A DNA stretch of 64,000 bases from Dendrolimus kikuchii (taxonomy: Eukaryota > Arthropoda > Insecta > Lepidoptera > Lasiocampidae). The notes under the pieces were generated by a model. The model was not told where the DNA came from. It worked only from the letters and a program-made list of their open reading frames with translations, and made no database searches. Within the stretch, counting starts at the first letter, position 1, and each line of letters opens with the position of its first letter. Of this stretch, positions 34,647 through 46,819 are shown one piece after another. Location of the stretch: NCBI GenBank assembly GCA_019925095.2, contig CM034409.1:5149001-5213000 (forward strand), given 5' to 3'. The translations under genes and the position numbers were made by a program.

Positions 34647-34813
34647 CATTAGTAGAAATGGTGTTGGCTGAAATGATTATTGAAAAGCTACAGAATCATT
34701 TTAAACATTTATCACGCGTGTTTTCGCTTATAAATATTTATAAAAATGATCAAAGTATGTAACTTAAGTGTATCTTGTATATAATTTTTTTTGTTAATCT
34801 GTTTAAATTATAT

Positions 34814-35323
34814 TGTTACAACTCAGGTGCCGACAAAAATAAAATCCACCTGCATATCTGAAACAAAAGACATTTTATTACGTGCCGGCATTTAAACTAA
34901 TTGTACCAACTCTTTTATGATCGTCTTCTTTTATTTACTTTGTGTTTAAAATTTGTGATTAGAAAACAGCCCATTGTTTTATTGTACTCTTTTATGGCAG
35001 TTTGCGGCCGAGTCATTAGCCAGGTGTGGCAGATTAAGTCGACTTAGATACGGGGACATTGCATTTGTGCAGTATAAATCGATGACCTGATGGAGGGGCA
35101 GGCAATCGAGCGAAAACCACGAGCGAAGCGAGACGAGTGTACTACAATCGGGAATCTAATAAGTGACGAACTTTACGCGTTTTATTGAATTACGAGCTTC
35201 TGCATTACGTTTGGACTTGTTGTGTTCGGTTATTTGTAGCTGTGTTATACGTGTTTATATAGTTCTAATAAACCCTATAGTAATTCTAACGGCATTTTAA
35301 TTCGAGTCTCGCGACTCATAACA
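34814..35323 (+). mobile_element. Solo LTR, 510 bp
   Basis: Begins TGTTACAACTCAGG and ends GACTCATAACA, with AATAAA in CTAATAAACCC. It belongs to the family of 1867-2801 and 13937-14432. No clear target duplication remains. Confidence 0.75.
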
Positions 35324-35369
35324 GTATGTTATATCTTAAAATATCTATAGTGTACACAGCCCTGCTATT

Positions 35370-35720
35370 TGCTTCTCCCCTTCTCACTGGACTCATAGGT
35401 TTGCTGGAAGAAAACTCTTTTAGGGTTAAGCTCGCCTTTGTACATCATCACTATTCTATAATTTTGTATGTGACTTTTTGTGTACAATAGAGAATAAAGA
35501 AAATGAGAGTGATGTGCCCGTGACACCCCATTGGAATTAACAGAATACTGAAATCAGAAAAACCTACGATTGAGACGATAGTGTCGGGCGATTTTGACGA
35601 GATAATAATAGCAGAATGGGGCCCCTGATTTCTGCACCCTAGCCGCGTCGCCCAATACGCTTAAGACGGACCTGTTCGCCACTAAGCTCCCACGACTTTG
35701 TTATTGTTACAGAAATAATT
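35370..35720 (+). repeat. Retroposon 3' end and unclassified tail
   Basis: TTTGCTGGAAGAAAACTC, TTAAGCTCGCCTTTGTACAT and TGTGTACAATAGAGAATAAAG are the 3' end of another insect retroposon type. The following GC-richer block is not recognised. Confidence 0.5.
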
Positions 35721-35883
35721 CCAATCATTAATTTTATTTAATACATTGATCTTTGGCTTTTTGAATTGCCGCATCTGTTTAAATATTGTCGGTTAGTCTT
35801 TGTGAAATTTAAATTCATAATGTAATTTATGAAGAAAATTGTAACATTAATTCGTGAGTCAGTTAGGTATTCATTTTATATTT

Positions 35884-36345
35884 AGAATAGAATAGAATAA
35901 AGAATACTTTATTGCTTACCAAATATACAATTTAAAAAATGCACAATTACAATATTGTCATGGTAGAAACAATAGGCGGCCTTATCGCTTAAAGCAATCT
36001 TTTCCAGGCAACCTAATTTAAGGAATAGTTTAACCTAATCTGGCGATCTAGGTGTACATTTATTGTGTTGGAAAATGACATTAAGGTTATTCGAGCTTAT
36101 TTTTATACTAAAGGCCGATTTTTTAATCACCAGATAAAAGTTATTTAATTTAATTTAATCTAATTTTTCAATATTGTATCAAATATATTTCATGATTCAA
36201 TTTTTTTGTCATTTAGGTTGCCTGGAAAAGATCGTTTTAAGTGATAAGGCCGCCTATTGGATTGCCTAGAAAATATTGTAAATATGGTCTGTTTTTGTAC
36301 TTGTATATTTTGGTGTGCAATAAAGTGTTTTCTCTCTCTCTCTCT
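35884..36345. repeat. Two convergent retroposon 3' ends
   Basis: A reversed copy (35884-36012, GAATA tail at its left) and a forward copy (36213-36345, CT tail) of the same 3' end face each other with bodies inward, about 200 bp apart. Confidence 0.6.
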
Positions 36346-36989
36346 ATTATGACTTTCTTATAGTTGTATAAGCCAAATGCGTAACATGAATTATTTTTTT
36401 AGTGGACACTTAGCTGATATGTGTATTAATTTATGTATTTTATATTGTAAGAATAATACTTATTGTGTTTGCCAAATAAATCATATAAAACAGTTGAATG
36501 GTTTCACTTTTGAATTTACTCAGGTTATAATTTATTCGACTGATAATGTTTATCTGACGATTGCAAAATCATCCCTAGAACAAGTATTTTAATTTTAATG
36601 TTCCGTAACCATTTCGCAAAAACAGAACTGTTTTCAGTAGACTAACAGATGAAGCATACAATGAAGTATGAATGAAGATGAAGTAGATAGAATAGAATGT
36701 AATTAATAATAATTGCCGACTACTCATAAAATATAACAATGTATAGATATAAAATAATTATGACAGGTAAGAAATAATATGTATAACGTATATTTATCAT
36801 AATATACATATAAGTAAATACCGATGTAAAAAGTGTCCGGCATAACGGCGGAGGAAAGTAAACAGACATATATAATAAAAAAATAAAAATATGCAATGAA
36901 AAATGCACTTAAATATAAAAAAAACAAGCAAAAGAAGTTCTAAAATAAAAACCAACGACAAAAGACGTTTGAGAGAACCTAAGGCGTAA
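36346..36989. other. Intergenic stretch without recognised features
   Basis: Very AT-rich. The short frames here are hydrophobic low-complexity products of base composition. Confidence 0.45.
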
Positions 36990-38060
36990 ACTATAAGGAT
37001 TTCAAACAACGCTACTTTATGACCTTTGATTAGTAGCAAAATAAAAAAAAACGACTCATATATTAAAAAACCGACGGTAATTAGCCATTATTTTGTTTGT
37101 TTTTCCTGTTTTAAATTTAATTTCGTTTGATTTTTATCAAGTAATTATAGAATAATGACAATAAGAACGAATACACTGTCAAATATATCAATGGCATTAT
37201 ACTTAATAATTACATTTTTTAAATAGTTTTAATAAAATTTAGAGAATTTCCCAAGTTTTTAAGCCGATAATAATATAAAATTTAATGATTATACAATAGA
37301 TACTATTTAAGAAATAATTATAACATAATACGTATGGAATCCTAGGGAGGGGTTACCAATTTGTGCCGTTTGCAGTTCAAACATTAGGTCCTAGGAGTCT
37401 ATCAGTAAAGAGATTACTTTGTTATGACACCCGTAATCAGAAGATTGGTTTGTATTTTGCACAATGAATCAAACCTGCCATTCGGTGTGGGAAAGCGGTC
37501 AGTCTTATGGAAACGCTTCCCTGTGACGGGGATTTGTCTATATTAACTTACTTACAAATTAGTTTATTTTTAATATTTAATTAAAATTACAACGAATAAA
37601 CTGCCAACTAAAATAAATGACATAGTACTTTGTGATATTTGATTAATAGCAAAATGTTCGAACAACAGATATAAAAAAAATACCGAGAAAAATACCCGAT
37701 TTTGTTAAAGCACTACTTAATAAAATACATTAACTTTATTTTAACCTGTTTAAAAAATATTTTTTATGAACTAATTAAAGAATAATTACAATTATAAGAA
37801 ACACACTTTTAAATATATTAATGACATAATATTTAAAAAAATCCGAACCACAGGGGAAGTTACGCGATTTTTTAAAGCGATAAAAAATTTAGATATTTTA
37901 TCCTGTTTAAAAATCAACTTTTACGAACTATTAAAAGAATTATTGCAATTAGAACGAATACACTGTCAAATTTCTTAATGGCATAAAACTATGTGATCTT
38001 TGATTAAATAGTAGAATAAATAAACTCCGAACCATAGATTAAAAAAACCGAGGGAAATTC
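36990..38060. repeat. Diverged tandem array, long AT-rich units
   Basis: Blocks such as TTTGATTAGTAGCAAAATAA, AAAAACCGAGGGAAATTCCC and AACGAATACACTGTCAAAT recur in the same order three to four times, with units of roughly 200-450 bp. The family is unknown. Confidence 0.55.
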
Positions 38061-38074
38061 CCGTATCGTTATTT

Positions 38075-38340
38075 CCCGCCGCGCGTCAGAGCGCGCGACT
38101 CGCGAGAGAACTTTTGACTCGTATTATCTGTGGTGCCGTGAGCTTGAAGGAGGCGGGGCGAGTGTGGAGTACCCGCCCCGTTGCTATCTGACCCCTTCTG
38201 CCGTCTGATCGCCCCCAATCCGGGAGGGTTCGATTTTGGGTCAGCTGTTAACCGACCGTTTTAAGCTTTAATTTGTGGCATTACATTTCGCCCGCGCCTC
38301 GCGTTTGCGAATTGAACGACGATTTATTGATACTGTTTCG
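38075..38340. promoter_or_regulatory. GC- and CpG-rich island, candidate promoter
   Basis: In an otherwise AT-rich region this stretch holds CCGCCGCGCGTC, GAGGCGGGGCGAG, CCCGCCCCG and GCCCGCGCCTCGCG, including GC-box (Sp1/KLF-like) motifs on both strands. It lies 6.3 kb upstream of the receptor start exon. It could be that gene's promoter or first non-coding exon, an enhancer, or an unrelated conserved element. The sequence alone does not decide. Confidence 0.4.
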
Positions 38341-38388
38341 GTGTTTCATTGCGATTTAAATGTGCTCGTAATTTATTTGGTAATACAG

Positions 38389-38885
38389 TGAAACCTTATT
38401 ATAATGAACCTCTCTGTAACGATTTTCTTGAAATAAAAAATTCTTAGAAATAGAACCCCTACAGCTGGTCCTAAGAGTTAATACAAAATATACCTTTGCA
38501 TTACGAATACACTTTAATAAAACCCTCTCTATAACGAATTTTCAATAATTGCAAAACTTAAATAGAAAGTACAATTAACCTCTGCATAAACCGTTTTTGT
38601 CAATCTACAACTTTTGCATAACGTATGCTACCAATCCATCTAACAAGAGTTCATGTCTCGACAGGTTCAAAGATATTTGTTTACCGCAAGACAATTCAGG
38701 AATTTAGTCTTTCATAATAAATTAATGTTTAGTGTTGTAAGGTTAATAAATATTGAGCTGTGTCTATTACAATGTATTTTACTTTTTATTTTAAGTTTCT
38801 TTAAACCTTACTAAAACGAATTTTAGACCAAACTAACCTCTATACAACAAACCTCGTTGTAAAAATATCTTAGTATAAAGAATAT
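38389..38885. mobile_element. Degenerate pogo/Tigger-like element
   Basis: Begins TACAGTGAAACCTTATTATA, like pogo-type ends, and is full of CCTCT(A/G)TAACGA blocks. The right terminus is degenerate. A pure AT run (38893-38950) follows. Confidence 0.5.
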
Positions 38886-38892
38886 ATAATAT

Positions 38893-38952
<60 letters not shown>

Positions 38953-39040
38953 AAATGCATTAAAATTCAAAATAGAATTTAGAATTAAATTAGAATTCAT
39001 TAAAGTTTATCAAACTGCATTATACTATATATTTTGTTGC

Positions 39041-39198
39041 TGTCAGGAGCCTTAAGAACAGACGAGCGTGCATGACAAGAGTTATGAATGTCAAGGAAAC
39101 AAGTGAGGTGTGTAAGAACAAGCCTAAATGTCGCTCTGTTGTTCGTGCCTACCCCGCAAGGGAACTGGCGTGAAGTCATGTATGTATGTATGTATGTT
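39041..39198 (+). mobile_element. LINE-B 3' end with TATG tail
   Basis: From TGTCAGGAGCCTTAAG to the TATG run. Confidence 0.85.
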
Positions 39199-39409
39199 GG
39201 TGTTATGTGTTGTATTGTCCACCGTAACTTCACTTTATGGTCCCAGACGGAAGAACAGCGCTAGTCCTTGTTGGCTAGCATTGTGCTGAGACTGGGTCCA
39301 ATTTAGGACTTATTTTGTTTTTTCTTTATATTTTCTTTATATTAATATTAACTTAGTTTTTGTCCTAAACAAAATATTTTCTGTCTTTCTTTCAATATTT
39401 TTGAATCTC

Positions 39410-39611
39410 CTTCACATTCGTTGCACTGCCCTGAAGAAATAAAATTCAGAACCCGATTGCAACGCCACCTACCAATTCCAATTGTGAATCTAAACCATTC
39501 TCGAATCCACATGAACACACACACAAAAAATTTTACCGAAATCGGTCCAGCCATTTAGTTGGAGTTCAGTCACATACACACACGCACAGAAGAATTTTAT
39601 ATATAAAGATA
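39410..39611 (-). mobile_element. Helitron fragment (TCTTTATATATAAAA family)
   Basis: On the minus strand it begins TCTTTATATATAAAATTCTT and contains GACCGATTTCGGTAAAA and TTCAGGGCAGTGCAA. It is related to 6485-6700, 31050-31257 and 46820-46925. Confidence 0.65.
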
Positions 39612-40481
39612 ATAATTTACCTAATATTCCAAACTATCGATGTATATACATACATATAGGTATACCACAGTTATCGTGATCTATAACGTATTATATGCAA
39701 TGACATTTGATATCTCGCCCAATAAGAGCGTTTGTTTTTGTGAAGGGCGGGCACGCGTCGCAGAAATGGAATCAGAGAGAAAAAGTCAACGCATTTCTCG
39801 CGCTTCTTGCAGCCAATCAGGGCGAGAGATTTTTGACGTCTCATTTAATAGGAAAATTCTATTTTTAAAACACTTATACTCTATCTTTTTATTACCTGGA
39901 CTAAAATGACAGCTGCAATTAATCTTTTCTATATTTTTTTATGTTTATGGCTTGGCAACTAAGCCTTTAAGCCAGGCGCAATTGTAGGTATTGTAGACTA
40001 AAATCGACGCCGTATAACGGAGTTCTTGTGAAAACTCGAAAGGCCACATTTGACTATACAGTTCACATTTCTCACAAAAACATATAATTACTACTCAAAA
40101 ACTATCAATATCCTACAACTATTGTTCATTTTAGAGTGTTTTTAAACATTTTTAGAAAATAAAACTGCACAGCGCAGAACCAAAAACTCCTTTTCTATGA
40201 TGCAAGCTCGGAGCATAGTGTTGTAAGTAGTATGGCTCATTCATAAGTGAGTTGTGTGAGTTAAATTCTATAGGATTCAACTCACAGTGGTGTATATGAA
40301 TCAATATCTCATACAACTCTCTTATAAATTAGCTATACTACTACACTATGCTTCACGCTTGCAACATAAAAAAGCCATTATAAAAAAAATCCTACGTGTG
40401 TCAAGTTTTTAAGGCTATCTGAAAGATAGTGCTGTGCAGTTTTATTTTATAAAAATGTGTAAATTTCTTCAAAACTACAAG

Positions 40482-40745
40482 TCTTGGTAGCGTAACGGCT
40501 AGCGCATTCCAAAATCAAATGGCGCGGGTTCGAATCTGATCAGAACGCATGCACCTGTTAGGCAGTTTTCTGATCTAATGTGCATATTGTTACAATTACC
40601 GCGTGCTAACATCGGTGAAGAAAAACATCGTGATGAAACCACCACATCCAGATAACCGATATATCAAATTTGTCCAGCCGCTTTAGAAAAACGTGGCGGG
40701 TATACTGTCCGTTCCCCTATAGTCATAAGCCCAAGCCCAGCAATA
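40482..40745 (+). repeat. tRNA-derived SINE (family T1)
   Basis: Head TGGTAGCGTAACGGCTAGCG and B box GGGTTCGAATCTG, then the shared body. It breaks at AAGCCCAGCAAT, where the next SINE's T-run begins. Confidence 0.85.
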
Positions 40746-40751
40746 TTTTTT

Positions 40752-40968
40752 TTTTATCGGCAGACATCCTCACATATTGCAAGTTACGCTTGTGTTATGG
40801 GTAATATACAACGGATTACTCTGGGACCAATCCCAGACACCCATATTAGTAAACAACGGAGAAAAATCGTTTCCTAAATTTACCAGGCCAGGAATCGAAC
40901 CCGGAGTCTTTAGGTTGCAATGAGGAAGGCCTGCATAGGCTTATTCCGCTCAACCACAGAAGCCGTCA
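40752..40968 (-). repeat. tRNA-derived SINE (family T2), reversed
   Basis: Its B box (GAATCGAACCCGG on the plus strand) and A box (CCGCTCAACCACAGA) stand in inverse order. It abuts the T1 copy. Confidence 0.8.
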
Positions 40969-41265
40969 AATAATGATTCTAGTATGGCTTTATATAATTC
41001 AAAACGTTGTATGTTTGTATCCACGTAGTAGGATATGGATAGTTTTTGTGTAATCATTGATTTTTGTTTTTGATAAATGTGAACTATGTAGTCAAATATT
41101 ATTTTGAGTTGTCACAAGTACTTCGTTGACTGGCGTTAATCATAAATCAACAATATGGCTAAACTATACTGAGGAATTACTTTATAAATCAGACACGGCA
41201 GTATGGACTACGTCCTTAGGCTGTCGTTTTGGCGAATAAACCCACTACGTGTGTCATATTTTTAA

Positions 41266-41664
41266 AGTGAAACTTCTTTAGAATCGTTGTGATTTGAAAA
41301 TCGATGCAAAAAGTGACACTAAAAAGAGACAAGTACATAAAATTCAACCTTATTTAATTAAAAATAAAACACATTTCTCTTTACCAGTTAGTATTAATTC
41401 TCAATTTAAATAAAACTTAAAACATTTCAAATTAATTTTAGTCCTATCTGTATATTATACTTAAGGCAGATATTCTTTTATACGTAGATCAAAGGAAATT
41501 ATGCGTAACGGTGCATTGAATTTTGAACTTTATACTAGTGAGTGAAAGTATAATTTAGATTGAAGTTTTTGAATCATATGGTGACCGGATGTAGGCGAAA
41601 GGATTTATATTAAAAAAAGTTAGAGAAGAATTATCTGTGAGTATATTCTTTGTAATTTCACTTC
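41266..41664. repeat. Repeat G copy
   Basis: Starts AGTGAAACTTCTTTAGAATC and ends near ATTTCACTT. The interior differs from the other two copies. It lies inside the large inverted-arm element. Confidence 0.5.
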
Positions 41665-41947
41665 TAGGAATTTTTAGCGGGAACTGAAAGGGGACGTTGT
41701 GCTATGCAGTTTTATGGTCTAAAAATGTGTAAAATTACTTTAAAATGAACAATAGTTGTAGGTTATTGATAGGTATTGAGTAGTAATTATGTGTTTTTGC
41801 GAGAAATGTGAACTATATAGCCAAATGTGGCTTTTCGAGTTTTCACAAGAACTCCATTGAATGACGTCGATTGTAGCCTACAATACAACGGCGCCTGACT
41901 TAAGGGCCTAGTTGCCAAGCCTTAAACATAAAAAAAATCACTTCTAT

Positions 41948-42984
41948 TGTATGTGAACTGCACACAACACACACACACACGCACACACACTTTTTTTTTA
42001 TTAAATCACTTACGTCTATCTCAGGGCATAGGCTTTCTTGTGCTTCTCTTTTTGCATATTTATTTTTTATTTCTATTTTGAACAAAATAAAGGGCTTGTG
42101 GCCCTCGTGGATACTTACAACCTTTTTCTCTTACATCTTTTGTCTAAAAATTGTAGTTTGGTGTGTTTGGGGGGAATATGAACAGTGTATATAGGTATGT
42201 AACGTATTACCGTGTATTTATTAAAATTGGACGTAGTAGACCCATGCTGTAATCATTATCTTGATTACAACATGATTACAGCTCTTAAGTCTGGCTCGAT
42301 TGATGTGATACCACGCTTTCACAGAATATTGGCGTGAAACAGTTAGTCTGAAGCTAATCGTGTTTCATACGATGAGTGAGAATTTCAATGGACCACTACC
42401 CCTCCTCCTGTCCCATCCCCCAATCCCCTCTATCCCATTCCTCCTATCTGAACCCAGAGCCTCTGCGTTCCAGTGAGCAACCACATAGGCTGTTTGAAAA
42501 TAACATCCTGAACAATATCGGCAATGCGTCAAATAAAACTAACATCAAAGCGTAACAAAAAGAAAATCCCATCTTACCAAAACCCTATTTGAAAAGGGAA
42601 CCCCGAAACTACCCACAAGTCAATCGCCAAACTGTGAAACCCCACTCAAACCTCCCAAAACCCCCTTACCCGTTTCGCTCCCGAATTACCGTTCACCCCC
42701 TTAACCGCTTTCCAGTGACAGTTCAATAAAGCAAGACGACCAATCGTGGCAAACGTCGGCCGGTATAAGCCAATAGGATTAACGCTATATTTGACCCTTT
42801 CTTATACGTTTCAATTTAGATAAAGCTATCTCGCTCTAACTTACGGGCAACGGATTCTTGATTCGATTGAGATTGAATTCTTTATTTGAATTTTTTCTAT
42901 TGTTTTTTTTTGTGATGGATCTTTTTGTGCCCGTCTCTTTTCGGAGGATTTTATACGCCATGTAACTTTGTTTTTATTATTTAT
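41948..42984. other. Intergenic stretch, pyrimidine-rich part
   Basis: A CA run at 41964-41990 and a strongly C/T-rich tract at about 42390-42480 stand out. Bases 42455-42490 are a reversed T2 SINE scrap. No exon is recognised. Confidence 0.45.
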
Positions 42985-43212
42985 TTATTTTTAATTGCTG
43001 AAGCACAGCAGACAGGCTGACGGCCTAACTGTGATGGAAAGTGGTTACAGTCGCCTATGGACATTAGCAATACCAGAGGTGCTGCCAATGTGCTGCCGGC
43101 CTTTATGTTCGAGTCCATATTGGTAATGCTGGAACCTTGAATTTTTTATGTCAGTTATACAACTTTCCGAAGGTTATGGTGGCAGACTCTAGACCAGGGG
43201 TGGTAACATATC
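42985..43212 (-). repeat. SINE-A copy, old and internally altered
   Basis: Starts with CAGCAGACAGGCTGACGGCC and reaches the TAGACCAGGGGTGGTA block, with an unrelated segment in the middle. Confidence 0.7.
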
Positions 43213-43888
43213 CACAGGTGTAACATAGGATTATTATTTTAACACTTAGTGTATATTTCATTTTAATCTCCTGCAGTATTCAAAAGAAATATGAATATAA
43301 TGCCACGGGGCCAAATTCGTGAGTAATAATAATAATTTTTCTAGCCGTCTTCCGAACCGAATGAGTTATCGCTCAGATTTTTAGGAGGGATTTTTTTTTA
43401 GGAACTTGATGACTAGCCTATTAGCTATGTGTATTATAGACTAATAGTGAAATATGACCAATTTAAAAGGTCTTTAAATATATCTTTTAGCAACGGCACA
43501 CTAATTAATAACAATACTTCCGCAGACACGGATATTTTATTTAAAAATAATACTTCCTCAGGAACGGAACCCTAATTAAGAAAAAGTACTTCCACAGATA
43601 AAAACATAAAATCGCAAATAATGGAGTCGCCGTCAACGGCAGTGCTTATTTAATCTGCAACAGTGAGGAGGTAAATTGGATAAATGAGCGCGCCGTAGGT
43701 GGCGGGCGGCCGACTGCGACCGCCGTCACCCGCAGACGACAAACAGATCTCTGTTGGCTTGTGAGGTCCTGGTACAATTGTTTTTAATTGAAAGCTACAT
43801 AAACTAGCAGATATGGCGGCGTTAGATGAAATTAATATTGAAAGTTACTAAAATATTTAAACATTTATTTCTCTAGTTTTCGTTTATC
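43213..43888. other. Intergenic stretch with a small GC-rich spot
   Basis: Bases 43685-43745 (GCGCGCCGTAGGTGGCGGGC and on) are CpG-rich against an AT-rich background. No reading frame with splice sites could be supported there. Confidence 0.35.
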
Positions 43889-44586
43889 CTATACTAATAT
43901 TACAAAACTGTAAAGTTTGTGAGTTTGCTTGTATGTAGGAAGTAATCTCTTGAAGTACTGAAACGATTTTGAAAATTCTTTTACAAGTAAAAAGCTAGAT
44001 TAATCCTGAGCCAAGGTATTATCTTTGATTGTGATTAATAATATTTTTTACGTGACATATAAATTCATGAGTGTATTGATTTGTCGGCGTGCACTGACTA
44101 AACAATAAATAAGTCCCAGGGTCAAACGTTCTCTGTTATAAAGTGTCACAGATTTTAAGTCTAAGAAATAGTTGTCGATGAGCGGAAACTACATCGAAAT
44201 CGGCCCAGTCGTTTTTACATGAATCCCGAACAAACAGAGAAGAAATCTTTAAAAAAATTGCATCTTGTTCTCCATCGTTTACATAGTGTATTCCAGTTTT
44301 TTTTTTAAGTTAAAACTTCTTTAGCATCGTTGTGATTTGAAATTCGATGAACCGGAATAAGCGACACTAAAAAGAGATAAACATATAAATGTATAGGACT
44401 AAGCCTGCGAGAGAATGAGATACGAGTTTTACAATATGCACCACAAATTAGAGTGCCACTAAGACCGATGATTAAACATGGGTCCAATTTGGACCGAAAT
44501 AAAACTAATAATAATATATTATCTGTGAGTATATTCTCTGAAGTTTCACTTTTACTGCGTTTGAACTGCACACACACACACACGAA

Positions 44587-44622
<36 letters not shown>

Positions 44623-44890
44623 CGTATGCACGCGCACACGCACACGCACACACACAATTTTGTTTTTAAATAACTTCAATGTACACACATGTTTAGAATT
44701 TTATGATTCCTATTATAAATAACTAGCTGATGCCCGCGACTTCGTCCGCGTGATGCGGTTTTTTAACTATGCCACGGGAATCGTTTAATTTTTCGAGATC
44801 AAAATTATCCTATATGTTGACCAGGAATCTTGATCTACCACCATACAAAATTTCCTTGAAATCGGTCCAATTGTTTCGGAGATTAGCCAA
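43889..44890. repeat. Helitron pieces, repeat G and CGCA microsatellite
   Basis: Bases 43889-44090 are the 5' part of a Helitron and 44311-44550 repeat G with clear inverted GTGAAACTTC-type ends. Bases 44572-44656 are a CA/CGCA microsatellite. Bases 44723-44890 are the 3' part of a Helitron on the minus strand (CTAG end, CGGACGAAGTCGCGGGCATC). Minus-strand Val/Arg/Cys-rich peptides come from the microsatellite. Confidence 0.65.
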
Positions 44891-46103
44891 TACAAACAAA
44901 CAGACAAACAGAGAAACAAAAAAATTGAAAAAATCTAAATTAGTTCTATTTCCCTTCTTACATCCCCCTGACTCGGTTTTTAGCATTTTTTTCATTGTAC
45001 AAAAATTCGACCTCTACATTTTTATTATATGTAATAATAGTTATATGTATAGATAGATGTACGTCCTTTTTTTAAATAGTGTTTGTTAGTTTTTTCCGAT
45101 ACCCAGAATTTTCTGGGGAATTGTATTTTTTGAACTAGTAACCCCATATATATATTGCATGTGTATTAATTAAACGAAATGAAGTTACATCGCCAGTGAG
45201 CTTCACGTGCGGAATGGACTGATGCAATTGGGTTTCGTTTGTGCACCGGATACGCGATCACAAAGGGATTTGGCACGGTCTCGTTCATGCGGCACCCTGT
45301 AATTTAGTTTGTATGTTGATTATTTGGATGCATATATCAGTTCTGGTGCGAGGCCCAATGAGTCCAAGTTGGGCCGGGTTTTTGCACTTCTTGCGTGCGG
45401 TGCTAATGCTACCTCAACACGGTGACTCCCAAACTCCGCACCGCGTTTCCCGTGCGGTAGTAGCGTGAAATGTGACAACGTAGCCAACGGTTGCCAATTT
45501 AATAGGTCTTCAATCTTCGCTTACAAGATTACAATACCTCTCACAAAATTTTTAAGCATATGACGTCACATATGAGTCATTTACTCGAAAATGTCATTTG
45601 GTGACATTGAGTAATACATTATACCTCATTGTTTTGTAAGAGGTAATTGTAAAGTTGTAAACGAAAGTGGAAAACCTATAATGGCAATGGAGTTATCTAT
45701 GGCGCCCTGGATGACTTTTTAACCGACTTAAAAAAAAGGAGGAGGTTCTCAATTCGTTGGGATCTTTTTTTTTGTTTTTTTTTAAATGTATGTTCACCGA
45801 TTACTCCGAGATTTATGATCCGATTTACGTGATTCTTTTTTTGTTCGACGCGGAATAGCTACCATTTGGTCCCATAAAAATTTGATATAGTTTTCATTTT
45901 ATGAACATTTTTTATGAAAAGATTTTCTGTGGCGCCTTGGGTAAGATATCTACGGGGCCCTGGGCGAGATTTCTATATCGCTCTGAGACTGATGAATCAT
46001 TTTAGAAATAACAATCGCACAGTAAAGAAGTGAATCTGAAGAAGGCTCTAAATCCTACTATGCCAGTCTTCAACTGTGGCAGATTTAAACATTTGCCGCC
46101 CCT
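44891..46103. other. Intergenic stretch, partly unclassified
   Basis: Bases 45175-45480 are GC-richer, with GTGCGGTGCTAATGCTACC, and look like part of a retroelement I cannot name. Bases 45715-45900 contain the dispersed AACCGACTTAAAAAAAAGG repeat. No host exon is seen. Confidence 0.4.
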
Positions 46104-46452
46104 ACCATACATACATACATAACTTCACGCCAGTTCCCTAGCGGGGTAGGCACGAACAACAGGGCGCCATTTAGGCTTTTTCTTACACACCTCACTTGCT
46201 TCTTTGACATTCATAACTCTTGTCATGCACGCTCGTCTGTTCTTAAGGCTCCTGACATCACCTTCTGCTAGTACACGATCAATTTGATCATGGAAGGTGT
46301 CGTGGCCTTCCACGAATTCTGCATCCATCCACTTTTGCATTGTATATCTGTTTAGTCATTCTTTCATCATGCATTCTTTCCACATGCCCGAACCACCGGA
46401 GCATTCCTTTCCTTACCTTCACCCCGACACTCTCTTTCAGACCAACTCTCTT
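46104..46452 (-). mobile_element. LINE-B 3' fragment, RT C-terminus
   Basis: Reversed copy with CATA tail, coding on the minus strand for the LINE-B C-terminal blocks. A small deletion lies near GTCGTGGCC. Confidence 0.9.
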
Positions 46453-46750
46453 CATATTGTGCAGAAAGTATATAATATTCTCGGAATAACATATGTTTCA
46501 TACCTATTATCAAAATTACAAATATTATATTAATATACCGAATTTAATGATGATTAATGTTTAGGGCATATATAACGAAGAAAATCCAAAAACACTCATA
46601 TTTATTTATTAGTAATGGTATACTTATTTATAAAACTACTAACTTTGAGCCATAAAGAGGAAAATGACAAAAAATTTCAGGTTTAATTTGGTTGTAGTTT
46701 CACAAATATTTTAAAAGAAAATTAATATGAACATTATCCTGGAAGAATAT

Positions 46751-46819
46751 TCAGTTGTTTTTAAAATATAAAGTACTAGTGGTTCCGCCACTAGTATTTT
46801 ATATTTTAAAAACAACTGA
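46751..46819. repeat. Near-perfect hairpin, 32-bp stem, 5-nt loop
   Basis: The left arm 46751-46782 and right arm 46788-46819 are inverted copies with one mismatch. The outer ends read TCAGTTGTTTTTAAAATATA and the loop is TTCCG. Confidence 0.9.

Larger units (their letters stand above)
39934..41947. repeat. Large element with about 240-bp inverted arms and nested SINEs
   Basis: The left arm (39934-40177) and right arm (41696-41947) are inverted copies. Outer ends are TTTATGTTTATGGCTTGGCA and, inverted, GTTGCCAAGCCTTAAACAT. A third copy, in the right-arm orientation, starts near 40429 and resumes near 41010-41165. SINEs T1 and T2 split it. The design suggests a foldback or long-TIR DNA transposon with several rounds of insertion. 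Confidence 0.7.

Noticed and set aside
44305..44722. Cys/Arg/Val-rich and Thr/His-rich ORFs
   Set aside because: They are translations of the CA/CGCA microsatellite.
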